64,000 bases of DNA. Origin: Pelodera strongyloides (Eukaryota > Nematoda > Chromadorea > Rhabditida > Rhabditidae). The position numbers and the translations under genes are program-made. The stretch covers positions 62,001 to 126,000 of the forward strand of contig JAANDG010000198.1 of assembly GCA_036852015.1 (NCBI GenBank), given 5' to 3'. The stretch's first letter is position 1. Each line of letters begins with the position of its first letter. The notes under the pieces are model-generated. The model was not told where the DNA came from, searched no databases, and saw only the letters and a list, made by a program, of their open reading frames with translations. Shown here piece by piece: positions 46,826-58,200 of the stretch.

Positions 46826-47788
46826 CATAGCAAAGAGGATGGGCAGGACGAATTGCGGTTTACTACAGCAGAGACCGATAAAAGCCAGCACGGCAAGCAG
46901 TGCGATTATAACCGCAAAGGCAAATGTTACATATCGGGACCACGTTTGCAGATCGCCTGTAACATTACAGACATCCTTCATCGCGTCCTTCGCACTGAAA
47001 TAATAGAACTGACCGCAAATTAGAATAGCTAAAGTCCGCTATATAAAAGGAGTATCGAAGCATATCTTATTATATATAACTGTAGCCTAATTTGCAAACC
47101 GATGTGCGTTACGAAATGCAAATTTTCATGTTCGGGTATATAAAAAGAGTGTCGCAGCTCAATATCGAAGTATGCATGTGTTTCCTATTATGTGAATTTC
47201 TTATGATACGTTTGGAACTTTATATAAGTATGCCCATGCTAAACCAATCATATTTCCATGTAAGTCGCCTCAGGCGGCGTAGCCGTCTGGTGCAATATGC
47301 TTGCACAAGCCATATAGAACTCCACCATTTTTTTTGCTACGTTTCAGGCGTTTGGTATATCCACCTTTTCGCAACTCTCAAAGGTAGCGTGATATAGAGG
47401 GCAAACCTTTCTCATTCGAATAAGATATCTAAGAGTCTATGAGATGCGTATTTATGCTTTACAACGAATTCAAACTTACTCTGCGCATTTGCCTTGCATC
47501 CATAGTCCAACACAAACCGCCTTTAAGATGTTAGCACCAACCACTAAGCAAACAACAACACCGAAGATAACTGCCTGCAAATGATTCTAATGCACTAAAA
47601 TTGTATTTTAATGTGTGCACGTGCGCGCGCCCATGTGCGTGTGTGCGAGTGCGCTCGCACGTGTGCGTATCTGTGTGTGTGCGTGTGTGTGCGTACGTGT
47701 ATGTGCGTGTCTGTGTGGTGATTCGAGGGTATTCGTATTCGGTACTGGAAAACAATACTGTAAACCGTACCATAAGTGCCTTACACAT
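46826..47788 (-). CDS. Four-transmembrane protein, inverted copy 4, apparently lacking its 3' exons
   Basis: Three exons on the minus strand: 47788-47771 (MCKALM, donor GTACGG), 47574-47480 (AVIFGVVVCLVVGAN, then GLWMQGKC; donor GTAAGT) and 46994-46826 (ending LFAM; donor GTTCGT). Their lengths, 18/95/169 nt, and phases equal copies 1-3. Exon 3 gives AMKDVCNVTGDLQTW and TM2 (FAVIIALLAVLAFIGLCC). I searched the minus strand down to about 46060 for exon 4 (two TM segments ending TYKDMxK) and exon 5 and found neither. The region instead has a MITE, a poly-A/T tract and the opposing small gene. The copy is therefore probably broken, encoding at most two of the four TM segments. GLWxxxxC in the loop is the most claudin-like version of the family here. 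Confidence 0.68.
47063..47290 (+). repeat. Dispersed 230-bp repeat, copy 1
   Basis: GTAGCCTAATTTGCA, ATCGATGTGCGTTACG-like words, TAAAAAGAGTGTCGCAGCTC and AACCAATCATATTTCCATGT are shared in order and orientation with 57269-57510. It ends at GCCTCAGGCGGCGTAGCCG, a motif also at 35280. Located in intron 2 of tetraspan copy 4. Confidence 0.85.
47614..47722. repeat. Imperfect (GT)n / GC-rich microsatellite
   Basis: GTGTGC/GTGCGC repeats in intron 1 of tetraspan copy 4. Overlapping long frames are composition artefacts. Confidence 0.9.
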
Positions 47789-49274
47789 TTTCGATATTCG
47801 GGTTGTCTGATTGTTTGAAAATACAAGTGGTACGTCTTCCTATAAGGTACGCAGTTGCGAAGCGTGAATTGAAGTCTGCAACGTACATGGAATACCTCAA
47901 TTTGAAAATTAGATCTAGCACCAATGGCAAAAGCAGCATCGGGTGATTCCGTTGCATCTAATTTTCCGTATTATATATTTTTCCGAATGATCAACAATAA
48001 GAAAAAAGAAGGGTATAACCCTTTGTTTTGTGCTGAGATGGTTTCGCAAACTGTGTGCCTGTGCCGTATAGCATTGCCAAGCATGATTCAGCAGTACTTG
48101 TCAATACACCGTGGCATATGCCTTATGCTATCGATAAAACTTATTTACAAACTGAAAACTAACCTGTAGAACAATTAGAGTGTTTTGTTTACAATGTAAA
48201 GCCCTTCCCATTAAATACATATAGTTCGCAAGTATGCAAATTCTTTAATCCGTGGATGATATTCTTCTTGTGGGGGAAGTCCGCTTCTTGCCATTAGCGA
48301 ACTCGGTACAGTACCAGAGCGAGGTATCACCTTCTTCGTGCCTCTCGATTAGTCTAATTGCATAAACAATTACAATACTAATTAACAATTATCATATTTC
48401 CGCTCGTGAACTCTTCCCTTTCATTTTGTTCAGCAAGATTTTAAAGCACAAAGACAAAAAGGAGCAAATAATTGCGCGAAAACTTTATATAATTGTAAGC
48501 ACTTTTAAAATTAATATCAATAAATAATAAATTAAAATCACAAAGAAAAAAAAAAGAAGCTGCAGTGAATAGGCACCCTTATAATTGAATAAATAATTAA
48601 GGCTAGTTAAATATGCATGGTCACAGGTGGGGATATCCTTCAATAATATTATATTATGTACAAATGAGGCGCTTCTAATCTTGAATTACATTTAATCTTG
48701 AACAGAGCTTTCGCTTCGTTAGACTTTGAATTTGAATAGTAAATTAATAAAATTGTTCCTATTTTATGCTCACTACTTTGCTCAGAAAGCAGCAAGCAAT
48801 AGTGCTATAGTAATCTACTATAAAAAATCCTATAAATATTCACGTGCATAAAGAATACATATTAATTCCCGGGAAGTTACTTCTAATTAGATTTTAAAAA
48901 CCACAATTTAATTTTAGAGGGAACCGAGTAACGGGCCATAGTCAGCACTGTTAGGCTAACGTAGTAGACAAGCGTTTTTTAACCCTCAAAATATGCCCAG
49001 TTTCACAGTTTATAATGCACAAATATTCTAGTGTAGTGAATAAGCTCATAGAACGACGGAAGAAAACACCATAGCATTTTTGCTTCTTGTTAATTATCTA
49101 ATCACCAGAGGCCATATTCATAATCCGATTCCCTCCGGGAAATATTCACTGGGGACATAAAATAGCATTCTAATGTGAGATACGCAGAGACAAAGACAGG
49201 GCCTCCTAGGGCATTGAGTGATGAATATGGCCTCAGTTCGAAAATTACATAGTTCGACAAAACTCCAAACACCA
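47789..49274. other. Intergenic region between tetraspan copy 4 and the dynactin 3' end
   Basis: AT-rich, no gene seen. Contains repeat copy 49109-49236. Both flanking genes are on the minus strand, so this holds the copy 4 promoter and the dynactin 3' UTR. Confidence 0.55.
49109..49236. repeat. Dispersed 120-bp inverted-end repeat, copy 2
   Basis: GGCCATATTCATAATCC at the left and ATGAATATGGCCTC at the right; the core CATTCTAATGTGAGATACGC matches 25669-25789. Confidence 0.75.
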
Positions 49275-52200
49275 TTAGCAAGCTGCAATTCCCCACTTCT
49301 TTAACGTTTGCTCGTATAGCTTGTAGTCGGGCTTCACCTAAAATGACATACTCGTAAAAGTTCGGTTAGTGTTCCACGATGAGTTTTTCCTTCCATAATA
49401 ATTGTTGATTCACATGGCTAATCACAAATTGAAGGTCTGAACAAACAAACGATACATTCGCAAAGTTCAAAGTGAAATCAACATAATCTCACCAAGGGTG
49501 CGGTAACGTTCGGTTTGGTCAGAATACTCGGGATCGGCTTTCCGGGCTCCGTCTCGTTCCAGAACCGATGTGCGCGGGCCCGCAACTGAAATAGTTTTGA
49601 TAAGTGGGCCATTTAACATTTAATCCAAGTGAACAGTATTCTTTGTGGGTCTCACTCGAAAAGTAAACCGAATTAAGCAAGCTGACTTCTCAACATGCAT
49701 ATATTTTTCTCATAATTTTGAGTGTACGTAATAAATTATTATAATTATTATTATTACTATTACAATAGTAAAGGAAGTCACACGCACCGGAAACGAGTAC
49801 TCAAAAAGCCTACGAAACAGAAATTATTTTAACGCTTTCTACATCAACTTAGACAACGAAGTACGAGAAAAACGGTCCCGAGTTACTTACGGCATTTATC
49901 CTGTGCACGTATACATTCCTCTCCTTTTCCCATTGTAGTTTCTGTTCTGGGAACGTCTTCTCAGGGAGATTCCGATCCGGACGGAACATCCAGAATTTAG
50001 GCTCGTCCTAAAGGTTAACAATGGTGAGATTGTACACATTTATACACAGACCTGAACAGTCTCGTACAGGAAACAAATGGTTCTACCATACCAGTTCTAG
50101 GTTCTAGTTTAGAATAATCCAAAATATGTGCACTGTATCGGATATATATGGTGTACTTAAACAACACCTAAATAAAAGGGACTGTGCGTCAATCAATATG
50201 TACCAACCAATCAATAATACCAACAACCTCAAAATCACACGCCCAATGTATCAACGCAAGTTAGCTCAAACTATTCGAGGTGGCTCTCTGGGAGTTATCT
50301 GATGATCTGACTCTCTCCCACTCACCCTCTTGAGTCTGTATCCCTCTTCGAGGATCTCTTCCAGTACGTGCACCTCCTTGGCTCTCTTCTCTGTCTGCGC
50401 GGCCAGGGTCTCCGGTCCACAGACTGCCGTGCCAACACGTAGCGCCCCACCTCCAGACAACGCACATACATTCTCCGTCTAAACAAATTGCTCATACAAA
50501 GAGTCCCTTGTCAGCTGTTGGTGGTAGCGTATTGCACTGACATCTTAGGGTAACACTTTGAGACTTGGATTGCTCTGCACTATACATTACAAATGTTCCA
50601 AGTTCCAACAAACGTTATTATAAACGGATTAGGTCTAAACCAGCTACAGAACAACATCACTATTACTACATTTCAAAGGTTAACTTTGCAAGAATAATCC
50701 ATCAGAACTATTTCAAAAAACATTATTCATAATTCATACATACCCTGAGCCTGCTGATCTGAGCATGTGCTATCCTCAATTGCTGTTGCATGTCGGCCAG
50801 TTGCTGTTCGAGGAGGTTGAGCTCCACATGGGGCACATGGGCAGAAGCCCCCGAGGAGGGAGATAGTGGCGATATTCTGGATGCAACGTCACCCAGCACT
50901 TGGGATTGCAGACCCTAGATTGGAAGAATATATAAGAACAGTCAACTTAAACTTTGAAATAAGACCGCATAAATCTCACATTTACCTGAAGCAGAGGTCA
51001 TTTGGATGTACAAAAGCCATTCGCAGCCAAAGAAACGGCACAGATAGTATACAAGTAGGCTGGCGTTGGGGTATCCACAGAATTCAGACTAAGAGAAGCG
51101 AAGAGAACACATCAAATAACCATAGCTGCATTACTACCACTCTGTCACGCAGTTACAGTGTTACAAAACAGATGTAACGTTGAAAAGAGGGACACAATCC
51201 GCCTGTAGATTACTGTAGCAGCGTACAGTATGTTGTATTACCAGTTAGCAAATAGCGCACCTTAGCAACTCTCTCCCTCCAATTCCTTGAGACTACAAAA
51301 CAAGTGGAATAACGCGCGTACCTTACTTTACTTAAATCACATGTTTCAGAAGTAGCTCTACGCTACGCAACACTCACATACAATTTAGATAATGCCGAAA
51401 GAAAAAGCCACAAAAGTTCGGCATTCCACACGTTTGCAGCGATCACTACATTCATAAATGCAAACCTTACCGCCATTAGTAGACCGGGCTAAATAATTCA
51501 CAGATACAATTTCTCAATAAAACATGTGCCGACGAATGCACCAAGCTCCAATCCATAACTCAAACATTCATAAACAAGAAAACATAAAAAAAATCAATAT
51601 CAAGACTCACACTCATCAGGGCCTTCTTGCTTATCGTCTTCGCCCGTTCTCTCAATTCAGAATTCTCACGTTCAGACGCCAACAGTTCCTTTTGAATCGA
51701 ATCGAGCGCCTCGTCGAATTCACTAAAAATCCGGTGACCAGCAAGTGTTTGATTTCACAAACCACGTGTCATATAGCTTTAAAGGTTCAAAAACTCAAGA
51801 ATCCAAAAAGGTAGTAGTACTCACATTTGTTTCCTCTTCAGGTCGGAGACTAGTTGGTCGACCCTGGCCTCCAGATGAATCACCCTTTCTCCCTCCGCCT
51901 TTCCACTACTCTCCATCCTCTTTTCGGCCATCTCGAGGCGCAGCTAAAACGGAAAATTGTCACGAGAATGACATAATGGCAAGGAATTGTTCAACATTTA
52001 TAACGCGCATAAAGAATGGAACCACTTCAAAAGCACAAACTACAAACTACAGAAATTGTCCATCAGTCACGCTCAATTCAACAACCGATCAATCCGCTAA
52101 CCTTATAATTGCTCGCGTCATCCTGTCGGGCCTTAATTGTCCTCTTCAGGTCCAGGATCTCTTGCTCCTTCTTCTGAATCTGCCACTTGAGACCTTCTGC

Positions 52201-55200
52201 ATCAGCCGCCGCCTGTTTTCTCTCCATTGCCCGCTCGAGGAGTGGCATAAAAGCCTGAAATTAGGGAAATTAACGCATATTATTCACTTTCAAAAACAGT
52301 AATGAGTATATTCATCCGTCACACTTCACCGCTACGTACGGTAGGTAATTTCAGTTTTGTTTTATGTTAATCTCGAACACGCTCCAACACAATCAGAACA
52401 AACGTATTCGTTCAGCATATCTTCAGACGCACTACCATATTGAATAAAACATCTCCAAAAAATAAAAAAAAGCGGCGATTCCCCTAGAAAAGCTGATAAT
52501 AACGGTGATAATGATAACCATAAAACTCACCCTCTTCTCTGATGGATCCACCTCCATAGTACCAGCCTCCAGACACGATAGGATAGCGTTGAAACTCTCA
52601 CGGATATTCATCAGGTACTTACTGAACAGACCAAAATTAACATTTTTTCCATTTCCATGAATCGGATAATCGGATTCGACCAACAACTGTTACGTTTTAT
52701 CACTTTCGCTATCTCTATCAGGACAGATAATCATCCAAAAACTTACGATATCGGTTCATAAGTCCTTTCGAGTGAAATCGATCCATGTGCCTTTTCCACC
52801 GCTGAATGTATCATCTCCTTTACTCTAGAAGATGCGAGTCCCTCATTATCAGCCAGTCCAATCTGAGTGGTGGCCAGGCAACAAGCCTCGTGGACGATAC
52901 TCACTACACGGTCGAGGTTCACGAGTCCTGATGCGAGGTCATCAGTGAACTGAAATAAACAATACAATACAACCGTCGACCTGAGTTCGATTCCGGCCCG
53001 TCACACCTTTGAAACCACCACCAGGCGAACGAATCGTGGGCGACCCTCATGGCCCTAGCCCGAAGACGTCAAGCAATTTGTCATCTGGAACTCGTCGCCT
53101 ACTGTTCAGGACCTCTGCGGAGCATGTCATAAGTAAAACTTTGATTTGAACTCCCTTGAATAAAGATGCACGCTCTTGAAGCTTAAAACAAATTTAGAAA
53201 TTCTACACAGTAACACAACCTTTCCAAATCTTTCAAACAAAATACTCTACCAACAAGTGTTGTCGATGTCAAGATACCTGTGGTGTCTGCTTCAGCGCCC
53301 TCTCATGTGGAATTCTCTTCGACGCTCTGATGATTGTTTGTTCACAGAGAACAAGCTCCTCATTCAGGGAGGTCAGGAATCCACTCACATCGCTCTCTTC
53401 GCTTCCCAACTAAACATTTCACATTCAGACCTTCCTTAGGCAAAGATTTTGCAGAACGAAACATCACAATCCCCAAAGACCCTTATTAAACAACAAAATT
53501 TCTCATTGCATCATTGCAATACAATACTTAACTTGCACACTAAATACTTAATGCTGTCAAACGATAATAACACTGGAAATTAAAAAAAAAAACTAAATAT
53601 TTTATGCACATAGCTAGCAGGTCCTGAATACGACAAATCACTCCCCTACATACTCGATAAATATCTAAATTCCTCTTGAAACATCGACATTTAAAATGAC
53701 GGAACCACGAAACTCACATTCATAAAGTATCCGAGGCGTTGGGAATTCACTTTGCACCAAGCCACAGTCTTTAGTGTCTGGAACCCAAGTAAATAAATAA
53801 ACACAAATTATATTGTTCAGTGTTCATATGCTGTGAGCGTCAATTCCAATAAAGTAGTCATTCTTGGACTGAACGCCGACATTTCCTCTAACTTCTGAAA
53901 CTGCTCAGAAATTGGGGCCTCAATAAAAATTAGTAAGGAATGGCTGAATGGCACTTTAAACGAAACTACAACATGTCTTGAAGAAAGGCTCGCTTAAAAT
54001 TTTTGCAAGGTATCCAGCGACACCAAAGGTGATTTACGCAAAAAAAAATTTCACTTAACAAGTCTTCAGAATACGAGATCCCTACGCTAGACAAAATTAC
54101 GAAATTCCTTAAGACAAATATGTACCTGTTGAAGAGTTGCATCCAACCAGGAGCACACATCGAATGCATCACCGTCCACATGAATGGTGAACACATTCTA
54201 AAGGTATTACCAATGTCAGATAATCATGTATAGTTAAGTTCAACGGAGAATGTCTGCGGGACAAGTCATACGCTTTGAAACCTTGTATTGGATAAGGAGC
54301 CCTTAAAAGTTTTTGTAGCGAAAAATAGAACTCTATTCAACCTTTTCAGCAATTCTATCATAATCATAAGCGATTAATCCTGCATAAAGGCCATGAAAAA
54401 AAAAACATAAATTCCCCCAACCTGGAAATAGAAGAGCGCCTTGGACAGTGGGTCAAGTGAGGTGTTCTCGTCGAAACGTCCAGTCTTGACCAATTCCAAA
54501 TAATTATCGATCGATTTCTCCTGGGCCGTCATTTCCGGCTGCTTCTCCGCCAATTTGCCCAGCGTTTCCAGGGAGCACGACTGCAGAGCACTATAATGAA
54601 AAGTCGATAATATTTTAATTAGTTGTGTGAATTCTAGAGCTATTTCTAGAGATTTAGACCTTTAGAGCTAAGTAAGTCCTAGAGTAAGAGAATGAACACT
54701 GGTGAATTAGTTGTGAAATTCAACGGCCCGAGCCCAGGAGCCATAGAAAACGAAACAACAACGTCGGATAGTCAGTACTAATAACACAAAGAACTCAAAT
54801 AAATAATTAGGACCATACAAATCCTAAAGTGCAATGTTACAAAATGCTGATAAAATGCTAGAGGTCCTGGGTGCGCTAGTTATTTTGTGGTTGCCCTTGA
54901 TGCGCTAGTTATAAAAAGGTATAAATAGGTAGAACCTGAAATTGCCCACAAACATCATGTTAATAAATATATTTTCTTGGCTTACGTTCATAATAAACGA
55001 AAAATAATCACCAAACAATACCGTAAATACCAATGTTACAAGAAGGTCATAAAACACTGTAGACATTCGAAATGTAGTCGATCAGATGTGAACCTAATAT
55101 GAAATTGATAATTAAAAAAAACCCACGTCTCAAATTGTCCACAGGCAGCGATCAATCCATGTGCGAGGTGTGAAACACGGGCACAATGGGCCCATTGCTC

Positions 55201-58200
55201 TGCCTTGTGCGATCTGGTAACGTGTTCACGACGCATTCCTCCTGGTACTCCAGGGTACTGAATGAAATACATTCTCATACATTCACATCAAGGACAAGGA
55301 CACTAAGATACGCAGTATGTCACATAATATAGCATATAGCCCATCACACATTATAAAACTGGTCTGAAGACTACAAATCTACGACGTAAGTAATACTCCT
55401 AGGCTACATTCGCTCATAGTTCATAATGTTGAATTAATAGGTTCAGTATTCAGTGGTTCGGGTTAATAATTAAGACAAGAACCAACGACGCAAACAAATG
55501 CTAATTCAAAGACTTACTCTTTCGGCAGCAAATCTCGCCAGCAATTTCGCCTTGGCAGTCAGTCGCGGGAAAAGAACAGATAGAATCACAGAATCGTTGT
55601 CTCCTAAACACAAATTCATAAAACACAAAGTTAAACAAGTCAGAAATTAAATTTAAGGTGATTCAACACACAAAATAACGAAAAAACAAAAGTCCTTTCA
55701 GCATAAACTAATATTGCGCAAACCCATGATATTCTTAAGATTCAAAAGTCAAGAAATATAATCAAATTAAGTAACAAACCTCCGGGCTTCTTGAAATTGT
55801 CGGGCAGGAAGGTGACCAACAACTTCACCATTCTGTCCGCGTACTCCAATTCAACACCCTTCACCGCAGCTTCCACCATCTCAAAGTTAACGTTTAAAGT
55901 TACTAATTCGCAGAATAAAAGTTTCCTTCCCATGTGTATCTACCAAGTTACCAAGCATCAAAAACGCGAAACACTTCACTAACTTGCGATCTTGAGACAC
56001 AGGCGGTATCATCGAAGAATACATTTTTACAATATATAGTTATAGAACAATGCACTTGTAACATAATAACAGTAATACTATCTTTGTTCTCACCTCAGCA
56101 AATGTCTTTGACTGATTGAGCTGCATCTGGGTGACAATGCCTGCCATTTCCTTGTCATCACCACGCTGCACACACAATTGTTCTTCATAGCGGAGACACT
56201 GTAATTGAATAAAGGAATAATAGGTCAACGATAATGGAGCAACGCACTGCCATATCCTATTCACCTTTAATGGGGTTAGTATACCAAAAATTCGGTGTGA
56301 TTCTGACAATACTACCGTATTTCTGCATGAAACTTGCACATATAATATGAAAAATTAAAAAAAATTTCCTCGTGCAGTTCCATACTTGGAAACCCCATAA
56401 ATAAACATATCCTACACCGCATCTCAATGAGAAATTAGAAGTTATTAGCTTAGACGTTGCCTCGACTATCTCCAAATTGTAGGCTGGCATTTGGAGAAAT
56501 CTTGTTGTTAGCAATTGTTACTTATTGTTAGAAATACTCCATGACAAATAAATTCACATGTAATTAATTTACGAATGAATAAAACTTTTTTAAAGTTAGA
56601 TTCCACTTGTTCCAAAAGCATATGTATACCATATGAAACATACAGAATGTGAAAGACAAAATGCGTGCCGGTACAACAACTAATAAGGCGACTTAGAATA
56701 CACTCTGTGTTCCTACTAACATCATAAAGTTCCAACCTGATCTTTTAGATCCTGAATCTCCTCCCCAAGCTCAGCGGCCTTCTTTCGGAACATTATAATC
56801 GTCTGCGAAAGGTCTTCGGCGTGTTTCTCCTCTTGACGCAACTTGGTATTCAACTGAAACAAACAAGCTATCAGCTTATAAAAGGGAAGAAATGCAAAAT
56901 CAATTTCCAGTTCTTTCAAAAACGCACTTTCCGTGACAAAACAAAAGAATCCTCAATCAAACAGTACGCCTGGCTACTGAGTACTACGTCCTAGTAGTTT
57001 TCAATAAAACCAGAACCAGCAAATACAACGATATCACCTATGACCCAGCAACGACAAAGAAGGAAAAAAAGTTTTGTGTTATTTTCCACGATGAAATAAT
57101 ATAAAAATAATAATAAACTTGCCTCCTGAATCTGCACGTCCCTTTCGGATAGCTCCTTCAGCAAGTCCTTTTCAACTTGTTTCTGTGCTTCTTGCAACTG
57201 CTCGTCCATGTCGTGGATAGCCTCTAGGTCTTCAACATCTTGTTCCAACTTGCTGCAAAACACAGCGAGATATATCTTATTATATAAAAGAGTAACTGTA
57301 GCCTAATTTGCATATCGATGTGCGTTACGGAAATGAAAATTTTCGTGTTCGGGTATAAAAAGAGTGTCGCAGCTCAATATCGAAGTATGCATATGCAATT
57401 GTTTCCTATTATGTGAATTTCTTATGATACGTTTGAAACTTTGTATATAAGTATGCCATTGCTAAACCAATCATATTTCCATGTAAGTCACCTCAGGCGG
57501 CGTGAACCGACTGGTTTATTATAATTCTTATTCTTGTTCACGATTCCCCGCATTTTCTCCTTTTCCTTTTTTTGTTGAATAAAACTTCACATACAGGAAG
57601 ACATATTAACTAAACGGCACAGTAAACAAACAAGAAAAATGTAACTTACGTCAGCTTATCCTCCAAGTCCATATTTTTCGACGTAAGCGCAGTGACCATT
57701 TGTTCCGCCTCCATAATAGCATCCACCTTAACTAGGTAATATTGAACTGTGAGAACAAACATGATGTTATTCGATAAGACAAAACTCTGGAACCCTGCGA
57801 ATCCAGACTTTGATGACCAGACGGTTGTTTTAAGCAGAGACATCAAACTATAACGATCAAACAAAATCAATGCCTAAAATAAGAAAATCACCTGTTCTTG
57901 TAATTCATGCAAAGCGTTCGCCGCCTCATCCGCTTGTTTCTTCTGAAGTTCTGCGGCACGCATCAGTTCCGAATTTCTGAACAAAAATTATTATGAACAA
58001 ACAATACAGCGAGTGCCAAATAAAAATAACCAACAAAAACTAAAGAAGCTTCCGCTTTTGTTCCTTCATTTGGCAATGAACCGATTCATATTGGACATGG
58101 ACATTGATAATAATAAACCGCAAAATACTCACTCGACAGCCATCAGCTCGGCTTGCTTACACGCTTGTTGTTTTTCCACGACAGCAACACCGTTGGCATC

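Noticed and set aside
47531..47826. Thr/His-rich and Cys/Val-rich frames
   Set aside because: Caused by the GT-rich repeat. Only the short MCKALM start inside is a real exon.
52960..53010. GAGTTCGATTCC as a tRNA B box in a dynactin intron
   Set aside because: No A box at a proper distance and no tRNA-like stems.
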